DNA from: Rhizobiales bacterium GAS188
GTDB taxonomy: Bacteria; Pseudomonadota; Alphaproteobacteria; Rhizobiales; Beijerinckiaceae
Direction: 5' to 3'
Length of the DNA: 64,000 nucleotides
Assembly (NCBI GenBank): GCA_900104855.1
Contig: FNSS01000001.1
Span: 8,069,001 to 8,133,000, forward strand
The translations under genes were made by a program, and so were the position numbers. Shown piece after piece: positions 1 through 8,130 of the stretch (position 1 is the stretch's first letter; each line of letters begins with the position of its first letter). Below the pieces are notes generated by a model that worked only from the letters and a program-made list of their open reading frames with translations, made no database searches and was not told the DNA's origin.

Positions 1-881
1 GCGCCATCAAATCGCTCGGCGGATTGCAATGGAACGAAGCCCTGCTCGACCAGATGAGCGCCTATTGGCGCGGGGTCGGGGTGCTCAAGGGAAGCATCTC
101 GTTCCTGAACTCCTTCCTGGGCCGGCCATTCGTGCTCTTCGTGCTCAGCGCGCTCGTGGTGCTGTTCACGAGACCGGGATGGAAATCCCGCCCGCTCTGC
201 CTTGGCTTCCTGGCCGGCTTCGTCCTGTTCGCCGTCAAGCTCGTTGCGTTCTCCTCATGGGTCGTGTGGCCATGGTATGCCTTCCCCTCGATCATCGCAC
301 TCACCGCGCTGTTCCATGCGATCGATGATGCCCTGCTTGCGGCGCCGATCGACTTGCATCCGCGCCGCGAGCTGATCGCGACCATCGCACTCGCCCTCCT
401 CTTCGTCGGGCTGCAGCTGCGCCAGGGCTTGGCCAAAGCCGACAATTCCTTCGAAGCCGTCAATCTCGAAGCCGTCGCCAAGTTCGGCCCTGCGCTGCAT
501 GGCGCGCGCGTCGCCATGGGAGACCGAGCGGGCTCATTTGCTTCCCATTATGCGGGGCCGGTGACGCAGCTCGAGGGGCTGGTCAACGACAAGGCCTATT
601 TCGACCTCATCCAACAGCATGCCGATATCCGGCCTTTGCTCTGCCGCCGCGGCGTGCGCTACGTCCTGTCCTACCAGCGCGATCTCGGCCAATACGACAA
701 GGTGAGCCTCACCATTCTGCGGCATCCGCTCACCCATTTTGCCGGGCCGGTCCTGACATTCCGGCGTTCGGACGAAGTCGGTCGCGTCTCCGATCTTTCG
801 AAATACGACAACAGCGCCGAGGATGAAGGGGATAATTATCTCTATCTCTGGCGCCTCTCGGGTTGCGAAGCCGGCGGCTGA
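1..881 (+). CDS. C-terminal part of a membrane glycosyltransferase-like protein (5' end outside window)
   Basis: The frame is open to the left window edge, so the N-terminus is missing; about 293 codons are present. The visible part starts with amphipathic sequence, then three to four hydrophobic segments (roughly residues 35-60, 65-90, 95-110 and 125-140 of the visible part). A soluble C-terminal domain of about 140 residues follows, with several Cys, Tyr and Trp. This layout (membrane segments followed by an extracytoplasmic domain) fits GT-C type, polyprenyl-phosphate-sugar dependent glycosyltransferases, but no catalytic motif lies in the visible part. The next genes look like a polyprenyl-phosphoryl-arabinose synthesis set, so a role as the sugar transferase that uses that donor is a reasonable inference, not shown by sequence. 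Confidence 0.6.
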   Translation, partial: AIKSLGGLQWNEALLDQMSAYWRGVGVLKGSISFLNSFLGRPFVLFVLSALVVLFTRPGWKSRPLCLGFLAGFVLFAVKLVAFSSWVVWPWYAFPSIIALTALFHAIDDALLAAPIDLHPRRELIATIALALLFVGLQLRQGLAKADNSFEAVNLEAVAKFGPALHGARVAMGDRAGSFASHYAGPVTQLEGLVNDKAYFDLIQQHADIRPLLCRRGVRYVLSYQRDLGQYDKVSLTILRHPLTHFAGPVLTFRRSDEVGRVSDLSKYDNSAEDEGDNYLYLWRLSGCEAGG

Positions 882-968
882 ATCGGACCCATATGAACGT
901 CAGCGGCACCATGGTCGGGACCGCCCGCTGCCTACGCCCAGCCGCAGATACATTTTGGATACCCCAGG

Positions 969-2420
969 ATGCTAAGCTCTGCTCCCATGATCGAGGATCA
1001 AGTCGCTGCCGCCATTCCCCTGGTCGTCGATCTCGACGGCACGCTGATCCGTAGCGATCTGCTCGTCGAATCCTTTTTCCAGAGCTTCGGCGATGACTGG
1101 CTGGCGCCCGCCGCCCTCTTGCGGCCGCTCCTGCGCGGCAAGGCGCAGCTGAAGGCGGCCATCGCCGATCGCACCGAGATCGACCCCTCCGAGCTGCCTT
1201 ACGACGAAGCCGTGCTGGCCCGCATCCGCGCGGCGATCTCGCAAGGCCGAAAGGCCTACCTCGCTTCGGCCAGCCATGAGCGTTATGTGGCGGCGATCGC
1301 CGCTCATCTCGGGCTGTTCTCGGGCTGGTTCGCTTCGGACATGACCCGCAATCTGTCCGGCCCCGCCAAGGCGGCACGCCTGGTCGAGGCCTTCGGCCAG
1401 CATGGCTTCGACTATATCGGCAATGACGAGGCCGATCTCCCGGTCTGGGCGGCGGCGGCGACCCCGATCGGCATCAGGGTTGCGCCCGGCACGCGCCGGC
1501 GGCTGAGCCACATGGCGCCGCAGGCCGAGTTTCTGCCCTCCGAGCGGGCCTCGCTGACCGATTGGCTGAAGCTGATCCGCGTCCACCAATATGCGAAGAA
1601 CGCCCTGATATTCATTCCGCTGCTGACCGCGCAGAAATTCCAGGCAGCCTCCTTCCTGATCGCGCTCACGGCCTTCATCGCCTTCTCGCTCTGCGCCTCG
1701 GGCGTCTACATCCTCAACGATCTCGTCGATCTCGCGGCCGATCGCTGCCACCCGACGAAGAAGAACCGCCCGCTCGCGGCCGGCACCATCCCGCCTTTCG
1801 AGGGCATCGTCGCGGCCTGCCTGCTGCTCTGCAGCGCCGTGATCATCGGCGCGACGGTATCGCCTATGTTTCTCGGCGTTCTCGTCGCCTATTTCGCCCT
1901 GACGAGCGCCTACACATTTGCGCTCAAGCGCAAGATGCTCGTCGACGTCATCGTCCTGGCGATGCTCTACACCATCAGGGTCATCGGGGGCGCGGCCGCC
2001 GTCGACGTGCCGATGTCGGAGTGGCTGCTCGGCTTTTCCATGTTCATCTTCACGGCGCTGGCGCTGATCAAGAGATATACTGAATTGTCGGTACGCCTCG
2101 ACGGCGATCTGCCTGATCCGTCGAACCGCAACTACAAGATCGGCGACCTGCCTATCGTGGCGACCCTCGCAGCCGCTGCGGGCTTCAACGCGGTCACCGT
2201 CTTCGCGCTCTATATCTCCTCCGACACGGTGCACCGTCTCTATCGCCACCCGCTCCTGCTCTGGCTGATCTGCCCGATCCTGATGTACTGGATCGGCCGG
2301 GCGTTGATGCTGGCTCACCGGCGCATGATGGACGACGACCCGATCGTCTTCGCCTTGAAGGATTGGCGCAGCCGCGTCTGCGTCGGCATGGTCGGCCTCA
2401 TCCTGCTCGCCGCGATCTAA
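969..2420 (+). CDS. HAD phosphatase-UbiA prenyltransferase fusion, likely polyprenyl-phosphate phosphoribosyltransferase
   Basis: 483 aa. The N-terminal ~195 residues form a HAD domain: motif I DLDGT at residues 21-25, and a GNDEADLPVW motif near 155-165. The rest is a UbiA-type membrane domain with about 8-9 hydrophobic helices. Its first Asp-rich motif is NDLVDLAAD at 250-258, followed by HPTKKNRPLAAG, which closely resembles the motif of decaprenyl-phosphate 5-phosphoribosyltransferase (Rv3806c family). In the mycobacterial pathway that enzyme attaches phosphoribose to polyprenyl phosphate, and a separate phosphatase removes the 5'-phosphate. The fused HAD domain could supply that phosphatase step (inference). 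DprE1- and DprE2-like genes follow directly. A second possible start lies six codons downstream, at 987. Confidence 0.85.
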   Translation: MLSSAPMIEDQVAAAIPLVVDLDGTLIRSDLLVESFFQSFGDDWLAPAALLRPLLRGKAQLKAAIADRTEIDPSELPYDEAVLARIRAAISQGRKAYLASASHERYVAAIAAHLGLFSGWFASDMTRNLSGPAKAARLVEAFGQHGFDYIGNDEADLPVWAAAATPIGIRVAPGTRRRLSHMAPQAEFLPSERASLTDWLKLIRVHQYAKNALIFIPLLTAQKFQAASFLIALTAFIAFSLCASGVYILNDLVDLAADRCHPTKKNRPLAAGTIPPFEGIVAACLLLCSAVIIGATVSPMFLGVLVAYFALTSAYTFALKRKMLVDVIVLAMLYTIRVIGGAAAVDVPMSEWLLGFSMFIFTALALIKRYTELSVRLDGDLPDPSNRNYKIGDLPIVATLAAAAGFNAVTVFALYISSDTVHRLYRHPLLLWLICPILMYWIGRALMLAHRRMMDDDPIVFALKDWRSRVCVGMVGLILLAAI

Positions 2421-2425
2421 GCGCC

Positions 2426-2872
2426 ATGGTCGACCCATCCGGCAGCATCGCTTCGCGCTACCCGATTTCCGGCTATGCGATCTTTCGGCGCTATGTGGCG
2501 TTCGCGTTCGTGTCAGGGCTTGCGAACCTCGTGACCCAAGCTTTGTCCATACGTGTCGCGCCCATCTACCCCCTCCAGCTCTCGATCCTGTGCGGCACCG
2601 CCACGGGCTTCCTGGTCAAATACCTGCTCGACAGGCGCTGGATCTTCTTCGACGAATATGACGGGCGGGCGAGCGAGTTGCGCAAGATCATCGTCTACGG
2701 CCTGTTCGGCGTCGGCACCACCTTGCTCTTCTGGGGCGTGGAGCTCGCCTTCTTGCACATCGGGGGAACCGATGAAGCGAAATACGCCGGCGCCGCCATC
2801 GGGCTCGCGATCGGCAACGTCCTGAAATATCTGCTCGACCGGAAATACGTCTTCAAGGCGCGGCCGGCATGA
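2426..2872 (+). CDS. GtrA family membrane protein
   Basis: 148 aa from the ATG at 2426, six bases after the stop of the HAD-UbiA gene; an earlier in-frame start would run into that gene and is less likely. Four hydrophobic helices and the paired positively charged motifs (VKYLLDRRWIF and LKYLLDRKYVF near the ends of the two halves) are typical of GtrA. GtrA proteins are proposed to flip or present polyprenyl-phosphate-linked sugars; the mycobacterial Rv3789 gene sits beside dprE1 in the same way. The stop overlaps the start of the next gene (ATGA), so the genes are translationally coupled. Confidence 0.88.
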   Translation: MVDPSGSIASRYPISGYAIFRRYVAFAFVSGLANLVTQALSIRVAPIYPLQLSILCGTATGFLVKYLLDRRWIFFDEYDGRASELRKIIVYGLFGVGTTLLFWGVELAFLHIGGTDEAKYAGAAIGLAIGNVLKYLLDRKYVFKARPA

Positions 2873-4200
2873 TCGAGCTCTCCGGATGGGGGCGCTACCC
2901 TGTCGTTGCGACCGAGCTGCATTCGCCCTCGTCGCCTGAGCAACTGCGCGCCCTGTTGCCGAAGCTCGACGACCATGTGGCGCGCGGCAATGGCCGCGCC
3001 TATGGCGATGCCGCGATCGGCCTGCGCAACACTGTCTCGACCGGGCATCTCGACCGCATGCGCAGCTTCGACGCTGCGACCGGACGCTTGACGGTCGAAT
3101 CAGGTGTCAGTCTCAGCGACATCATCGCCGCCCTCCTGCCCCGCGGCTTTTTCCCTCCCGTCGTTCCAGGCACCAAATTCGTGAGCGTCGGCGGCATGAT
3201 TGCCGCGGATGTGCACGGCAAGAACCATCACAAGGACGGCGGTTTCGGCACGCATGTCGAGACGCTGAGTCTCGCTTTGGGCAATGGCGAGGTCGTGACC
3301 TGCTCAGCCAGGGAAAACCCCGAGCTCTTCGCCGCGACGGTCGGCGGCATGGGGCTGACCGGCACCATCCTCGAGGCGAGCTTTCGCCTGCGCTGCGTCG
3401 AGACCGCCTGGATCCGGCAGCGAACCCTCATTGCCGATAATCTCGAGGCGGCGATGCGGATATTGGAGAGCGAAGACGCATCGACCTATTCGGTCGCCTG
3501 GATCGATTGCCTGGCCAGAGGCGCGGCGCTTGGCCGATCGCTCATCTATCTCGGCGAGCACGCCACGGCCGCCGATCTGACGGCGGCTGCGAACCGAGCG
3601 CCGTTTCCGAAAGCTCGCGGCCGACGGCTCGCCGTGCCTTTCGATCTGCCGGGCTTCACCTTGAATTCCTTGAGCGTCGCGGCTTTCAACGAGATCTATT
3701 TTCGACGCGGTGCGGCCCGCGCGGGCCGAACCGAGATCATCCCCTGTGACCCCTATTTTTTTCCGCTCGACGGCTTGCTCGAATGGAACCGCATCTATGG
3801 CCGCCGGGGTTTCGTGCAGCATCAATGCGTCATACCGACAACGCAGGCCGCCCGCACGCTCGCCGAGATTATCGGGCGCATCGCTCAGCGCCGCGAAGGT
3901 TCCTTTCTCGCAGTGCTCAAGAAGCTCGGCGCAGGCTCCGGGCTGATGTCCTTCCCGATGCCGGGCTTCACGCTCGCTCTCGACTTTCCGGTCCGCCCCG
4001 GCCTCTTCGCCTTTCTGGACGAGATCGACCGGCTGGTCACCGAAGCTGGCGGGCGCGTCTATCTCGCCAAGGATGCGCGCCAATCGAGACGAACCTTCGA
4101 GGCCGGATATCCTGCGCTCGCCGAGTTCCAGGCGGTCCGGCAAGGTGCGGCCCGATCCTCCAATATTCGATCCCACCTGTCCGAGCGTCTCGGCATCTGA
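2869..4200 (+). CDS. dprE1: DprE1-like FAD-dependent polyprenyl-phosphoryl-ribose 2-oxidase
   Basis: 443 aa, the usual length for the family. An N-terminal FAD-binding PCMH-type domain includes ARGNGRAYGDAAIG (about 38-51) and the DprE1 signature VHGKNHH at 115-121. The C-terminal substrate domain holds GFVQHQCVIPT and AKDAR, with Lys401 at the position of the mycobacterial catalytic Lys418. DprE1 oxidises the 2'-OH of decaprenyl-phosphoryl-ribose to the keto intermediate, the first half of epimerisation to the arabinose donor. The position of the mycobacterial Cys387, the covalent target of benzothiazinones, is Ala370 here (FTLALDFP against WNICVDFP). The gene overlaps the upstream gtrA stop by four bases and is followed 12 bases later by the DprE2-like reductase. 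Confidence 0.88.
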   Translation: MIELSGWGRYPVVATELHSPSSPEQLRALLPKLDDHVARGNGRAYGDAAIGLRNTVSTGHLDRMRSFDAATGRLTVESGVSLSDIIAALLPRGFFPPVVPGTKFVSVGGMIAADVHGKNHHKDGGFGTHVETLSLALGNGEVVTCSARENPELFAATVGGMGLTGTILEASFRLRCVETAWIRQRTLIADNLEAAMRILESEDASTYSVAWIDCLARGAALGRSLIYLGEHATAADLTAAANRAPFPKARGRRLAVPFDLPGFTLNSLSVAAFNEIYFRRGAARAGRTEIIPCDPYFFPLDGLLEWNRIYGRRGFVQHQCVIPTTQAARTLAEIIGRIAQRREGSFLAVLKKLGAGSGLMSFPMPGFTLALDFPVRPGLFAFLDEIDRLVTEAGGRVYLAKDARQSRRTFEAGYPALAEFQAVRQGAARSSNIRSHLSERLGI

Positions 4201-4212
4201 GAGACATTCGTC

Positions 4213-4956
4213 ATGAGCGCAGCAGGCAAAACCATTCTCATTCTTGGCGGCACCTCGGATATCGGGCGCGCCACCGCCTTGCGCTATGCGCAGGATGGCT
4301 GGCGGGTTCGGCTCGCCGGACGTGACCCCGCCGGGCTGCGTCGAGAGGCCGACGACATCACGGCGCGCAGCGCTGCCGAAGTGACGACCTATCCGCTCGA
4401 CATTCTCGATGCCGGCGCCTTCACGGCTTTCGCCGACGCTTTGCCCGAGCTTCCCGACACGGTCCTGTGCGTCGTCGGCCAACTCGGAGACCAGAAGCGG
4501 GCGCAATCCGACATCGAGCATGCGGCCGAGATCATGCGCAGCAATTTCGAAGGTCCGGCGCTTCTGCTCGGCCTGTTCGCGGAGCGATTTGTGGCCCGGG
4601 GATCCGGGACCATCATCGGAGTCGGTTCCGTCGCCGGCGACCGGGGTCGAGCCTCGAACTATGTCTATGGCGCTGCCAAGGCCGGATTCGGCGCCTTTCT
4701 TTCGGGCCTGCGAAACCGGTTGGCCGGGGCAGGCATCCATGTCCTGACCGTGAAGCCGGGCTTCGTCAGGACCAGGATGACCGAAGGGCTGAAGCTGCCG
4801 CCGCCGCTGACGGCGACGCCGCAAGAGGTCGCGGAAGCCATCTTCCGTGCCGCCGCCCGTCGGCGTAACGCGATCTACGTCAAGGGAAGGTGGCGCGCCA
4901 TCATGACCGTTATCGGGCTGATCCCGGAACCGATATTCAAGAAGCTTAAGCTTTGA
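4213..4956 (+). CDS. dprE2: DprE2-like SDR, polyprenyl-phosphoryl-2-keto-ribose reductase
   Basis: 247 aa short-chain dehydrogenase. The nucleotide-binding motif is ILGGTSDIGRA at the N-terminus, and the catalytic pair is Tyr152/Lys156 (YGAAK), with the Ser in the preceding GVGSVAG. The C-terminus is hydrophobic and basic (IMTVIGLIPEPIFKKLKL), as in DprE2 homologues that associate with the membrane. With DprE1 it would complete the epimerisation of polyprenyl-phospho-ribose to polyprenyl-phospho-arabinose. The assignment rests on position next to dprE1 as well as on SDR features; a different keto-sugar reductase is possible. Confidence 0.8.
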   Translation: MSAAGKTILILGGTSDIGRATALRYAQDGWRVRLAGRDPAGLRREADDITARSAAEVTTYPLDILDAGAFTAFADALPELPDTVLCVVGQLGDQKRAQSDIEHAAEIMRSNFEGPALLLGLFAERFVARGSGTIIGVGSVAGDRGRASNYVYGAAKAGFGAFLSGLRNRLAGAGIHVLTVKPGFVRTRMTEGLKLPPPLTATPQEVAEAIFRAAARRRNAIYVKGRWRAIMTVIGLIPEPIFKKLKL

Positions 4957-5132
4957 ATGGCTATGATCCCATGGTGGCTGCGGACGATCGGCCACGGTCT
5001 CGTTCTTCCGGCATGTCAGCGGCTTCGTTCGCCTTTTGCGGCAATATGATGCGATAGACTGCTGCTCATGAGCGGGGCCGCCCGGGCGGCGCAAGCCCAT
5101 ATGAGCAACACCGACGGATATGAGGAGAGCAG

Positions 5133-6482
5133 GTGGCGGCGATGATGCGCCTTGGCGTAGCGCAGATGCGAGGAGATGAGGCGGCGCGAGCCCCGCTCAT
5201 GCTTTTCGGCTTGACGCTGGCCACGATCGCCTTCGCCTTCACGCTCTCGGCGCTGGCCCTGGCGCAGCTCGGCATCAATTACGGCGATCCGGGCGGCTTC
5301 CTGCTGGCGAAGATACATCCGGCCACCTATCTTGTGGCCGCTTCGCTCCTGGCCAGGCTCGCTCTGCACAAGCACCCGACACGCTTCCTGGTCGCCGCCG
5401 CTTCACGCCATCGCGGCGCCACGGTCTTTCTTTGGATCGCGGGGAGCCTGATCGCCTATGTGGCCGTCAATCTGCGTGTGCCCTTGTCGTTGCTCGTCGA
5501 CACCTTCGTCTTCCCGATTCTGGCGTTGATCCTGCTGGATGGCATCGACGAGACGAGCGCCCGGCGGCTCGCCCGGCTGCTCCACTTCATCTTTGCGGTC
5601 AATGCCATGCTCGGCCTTGCCGAGATGGCCAGCGGATGGCGGCTGACGCCGATCGTCGTGCTCGGCGTCGACATGTCGGCCCTCGAGCACCGTTCCTCCG
5701 CCCTTTTCGGCCACCCGCTCGGCAACGCCATGTTCACGGGCCTCTACGCCATTATCCTGGCCGTCGGCGGCGGGCGGGATCTGCCCTTCTGGGGCAGGTT
5801 TCCGGCGATGTTGCTGCAAACCGTCGCCATGTTCTCGTTCGGCGGGCGCCTCGCGACTGTGACGATGCTGTCCCTGCTCCTGCTTCTTGCCTTGCGCCAG
5901 CTCGCGCTCGTCCTCGCGGGGCAGCGCTTCCGGGCGTCGAGCGCCTCAGTCTATCTGGTCTTGCTGCCGGTGATGCTCGTGGCCGTGGCCGGCGCCTATG
6001 CGGCAGGCTTCTTCGACCTGCTCCTCGACCGCTTCGTCAATGATCAAGGCAGCGCGCAGGCGCGCGTCGTCATGTTCGACCTCTTCCCCCATTTCAGCTG
6101 GTTCCAGCTCCTGTTCGGGCCCGACCAGGAATTGCTGCGTTCGCTCATGTGGACGGAAGGGACCGAATACGGCATCGAAAGCTTCTGGGTGAGCTTCCTC
6201 CTGACTTATGGAGCGGTGCCGAGCCTCTTGTTCTTCCTGGGTTTCGGCGCTTTCCTCTTCGAGTTGTCGCAGCAGGCGCGCCAGGGCGTGGGCTGGGTCA
6301 TCACCTATTTCCTGATCGTCGTCTCGGGATCGCTCTCGATCGGCGACAAGACGCTGGCGCTCGGGGCTCTGGTGATCACCACGATGATCTTGTTGCGCCT
6401 GCCCGAGACGGAGCGAGCAGCGTTCGCCTGGCCTCGCGCGCTGCCTCGGGCCGGGCACGCAGCGGCGACGTCTCCGCTCTAG
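5133..6482 (+). CDS. Wzy/O-antigen ligase-like polysaccharide polymerase (VpsF-like)
   Basis: 449 aa with about 10-11 hydrophobic helices and one long periplasmic loop in the second half (around 290-345), the layout of Wzy polymerases and O-antigen ligases. The start is the GTG at 5133, with AGGAG a few bases upstream; in-frame ATGs lie at 5142 and 5145. It follows the arabinose-donor genes after a 176-base gap and precedes a Wzx-like gene by nine bases, so it probably polymerises or ligates the glycan made by this locus. Sequence alone does not separate polymerase from ligase. Nothing distinctive is seen in the gap. Confidence 0.75.
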   Translation: MAAMMRLGVAQMRGDEAARAPLMLFGLTLATIAFAFTLSALALAQLGINYGDPGGFLLAKIHPATYLVAASLLARLALHKHPTRFLVAAASRHRGATVFLWIAGSLIAYVAVNLRVPLSLLVDTFVFPILALILLDGIDETSARRLARLLHFIFAVNAMLGLAEMASGWRLTPIVVLGVDMSALEHRSSALFGHPLGNAMFTGLYAIILAVGGGRDLPFWGRFPAMLLQTVAMFSFGGRLATVTMLSLLLLLALRQLALVLAGQRFRASSASVYLVLLPVMLVAVAGAYAAGFFDLLLDRFVNDQGSAQARVVMFDLFPHFSWFQLLFGPDQELLRSLMWTEGTEYGIESFWVSFLLTYGAVPSLLFFLGFGAFLFELSQQARQGVGWVITYFLIVVSGSLSIGDKTLALGALVITTMILLRLPETERAAFAWPRALPRAGHAAATSPL

Positions 6483-6490
6483 ATCGCGCA

Positions 6491-7936
6491 ATGCTGCTCT
6501 ATCACACGCTGCTCTATTTGCCGGCCCAACTGCTCGGGCCGGCCTTCCAGTTGCTGGCCGCGGTCGTCTGGACGCATTGGCTCTCGCCCTCGGAATATGG
6601 CGTATTGGCGCTCATCATCGCGGCCCAGGAGCTGGTCTTCAGCCTCTGCCTGTCCTGGTGGTCGCAATACACGACCCGTTATTATGCGGCGCATCAGGAA
6701 GAGGGTTCGACCGCCCGCTTCCAGCCGACCGAGAACAGCGTGCTCCTGGGCAGCGTGCTGCTGCAGACGCTGGTCGCCTCGATCGCGCTTGCCTTCAGCG
6801 ATGCGAGGCTCGATCTCGCTCTCGTCGGCGCGACCGTCCTGTTCACCGTGACGCGCTCGATCGCGACCTATCTCGGCGAGCGCGCCCGTGCCTCGGGGCG
6901 GATCGCCGCCTACACCTTGGCGCAGACCTCTGGGCCGGTCATCGGCTGCCTCATCGGTTTTGCGGTGGTGCTCGAAGGTCATGCGAGCGCGACGGCGGTG
7001 CTGGCCGGCTTCGCAATCGCCCAGACACTCACCTTGCCGGTCTTGTGGCGCATGCTCGGTCTCGGCGCCGTGCTCGGACTCGACCGCGGCATCCTCTCGA
7101 TCGCCATCCGCTACGGCGCGCCGCTGCTCGGCGCGGGCGTCATTTCCTGGGCGAGCGTCAACGGGCTACGCGTGGTGGTCGACGTCTTCAACGGCGCAGC
7201 CGATGTGGGCCTCATATCGGTCGGCTGGAATCTCGGCCAGCGCGCCGCGGTCGTGGCGGCCATGCTGGTGACGGCCGCGGCCTACCCGCTCGCAGTGAGG
7301 CGCGCCGTCACCCATTCGCGCGGAGCCGCCCTGGCGCAGCTGGCGCAGGCGGGCGCCTTGCTGCTCGGTGTGCTGGCGCCGATCGCCGTCGGCTTGCTGA
7401 TCGTCAACCGCACGGCGGTGGAGCTCCTCATCGGCCCGGAGTTCCAGAGCATCACCATCGCGATCCTGCCCATCGCGGTGCTGTCGGGGGCGATCCGCAA
7501 CCTGCGCATGCACTATGCGGACCAGACTTTCCTGCTCTGCGAGCGCTCGGACATCGCGCTCATGGTTTGCGCCATCGAGGCGGTGCTCGTCGTGCCGCTA
7601 TGCATCATCGGGCTGCTGGTGAAGGGCCTGGTCGGCGCCTGTCTCGGCTGCCTCGCGGGCCATGCGCTCGCCGCCGTCATCATCTTCATCTTGGCGGTCG
7701 GCCGCTTCCGCCTGCCGGTCCCCTGGGCGCATTTCGGCCGCATCGCTCTCGCGACCCTGTGCATGGCGGGCTTGCTCGAAGGGCTGCCTTGGGCCGCAAC
7801 GCGGCTGGGGCTGATCGCCGAGGTCGCGGCCGGCGGCCTTGCCTATGCGGTCGTGATCGCCCTCCTCTATCGGCGCGAGCTGCGCGCTCTCCTCGCCGCC
7901 TGGATCGCGAGATCGGCCGCGCCCGCGGCGCCCTGA
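6491..7936 (+). CDS. Wzx-type polysaccharide flippase (oligosaccharide/LPS exporter family)
   Basis: 481 aa from the ATG at 6491. The reading frame extends further upstream, but that part lies inside the previous gene and is not protein-like. About 12-14 hydrophobic helices run the length of the protein with short loops, starting MLLYHTLLYLPAQLLGPAFQ and including the SPSEYGVLALI segment typical of polysaccharide transporters of the MATE/MVF superfamily. Its role would be moving undecaprenyl-linked repeat units across the inner membrane. It is nine bases from the polymerase-like gene, which supports a Wzx/Wzy-dependent export route. Confidence 0.8.
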   Translation: MLLYHTLLYLPAQLLGPAFQLLAAVVWTHWLSPSEYGVLALIIAAQELVFSLCLSWWSQYTTRYYAAHQEEGSTARFQPTENSVLLGSVLLQTLVASIALAFSDARLDLALVGATVLFTVTRSIATYLGERARASGRIAAYTLAQTSGPVIGCLIGFAVVLEGHASATAVLAGFAIAQTLTLPVLWRMLGLGAVLGLDRGILSIAIRYGAPLLGAGVISWASVNGLRVVVDVFNGAADVGLISVGWNLGQRAAVVAAMLVTAAAYPLAVRRAVTHSRGAALAQLAQAGALLLGVLAPIAVGLLIVNRTAVELLIGPEFQSITIAILPIAVLSGAIRNLRMHYADQTFLLCERSDIALMVCAIEAVLVVPLCIIGLLVKGLVGACLGCLAGHALAAVIIFILAVGRFRLPVPWAHFGRIALATLCMAGLLEGLPWAATRLGLIAEVAAGGLAYAVVIALLYRRELRALLAAWIARSAAPAAP

Positions 7937-8130
7937 ATTTTGCGGTCGAGCCCGGCGAATGGCTCACGGCGCGCTGCGTGCCTCGTTCGGCAAGCCAGCG
8001 TCACAGCCGACGTTAATCGAAACGTATCTGGCTCGCGCCTATTCAAGACCGCGTGGAGATGGCGACATGATCCGGTAGTCTCTGCGCCGCCCCGCGGCCG
8101 TTAGACCCTGCAAGGATGTGAAGGACCCTC

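Noticed and set aside
972-2438. Long minus-strand frame opposite the HAD-UbiA gene
   Set aside because: High-GC shadow frame: rich in Arg, Asp, Glu and His with no hydrophobic core, while the plus frame carries clear HAD and UbiA motifs.
3304-5100. Long minus-strand frame opposite dprE1/dprE2
   Set aside because: Spans two genes with clear motifs on the other strand; composition not protein-like.
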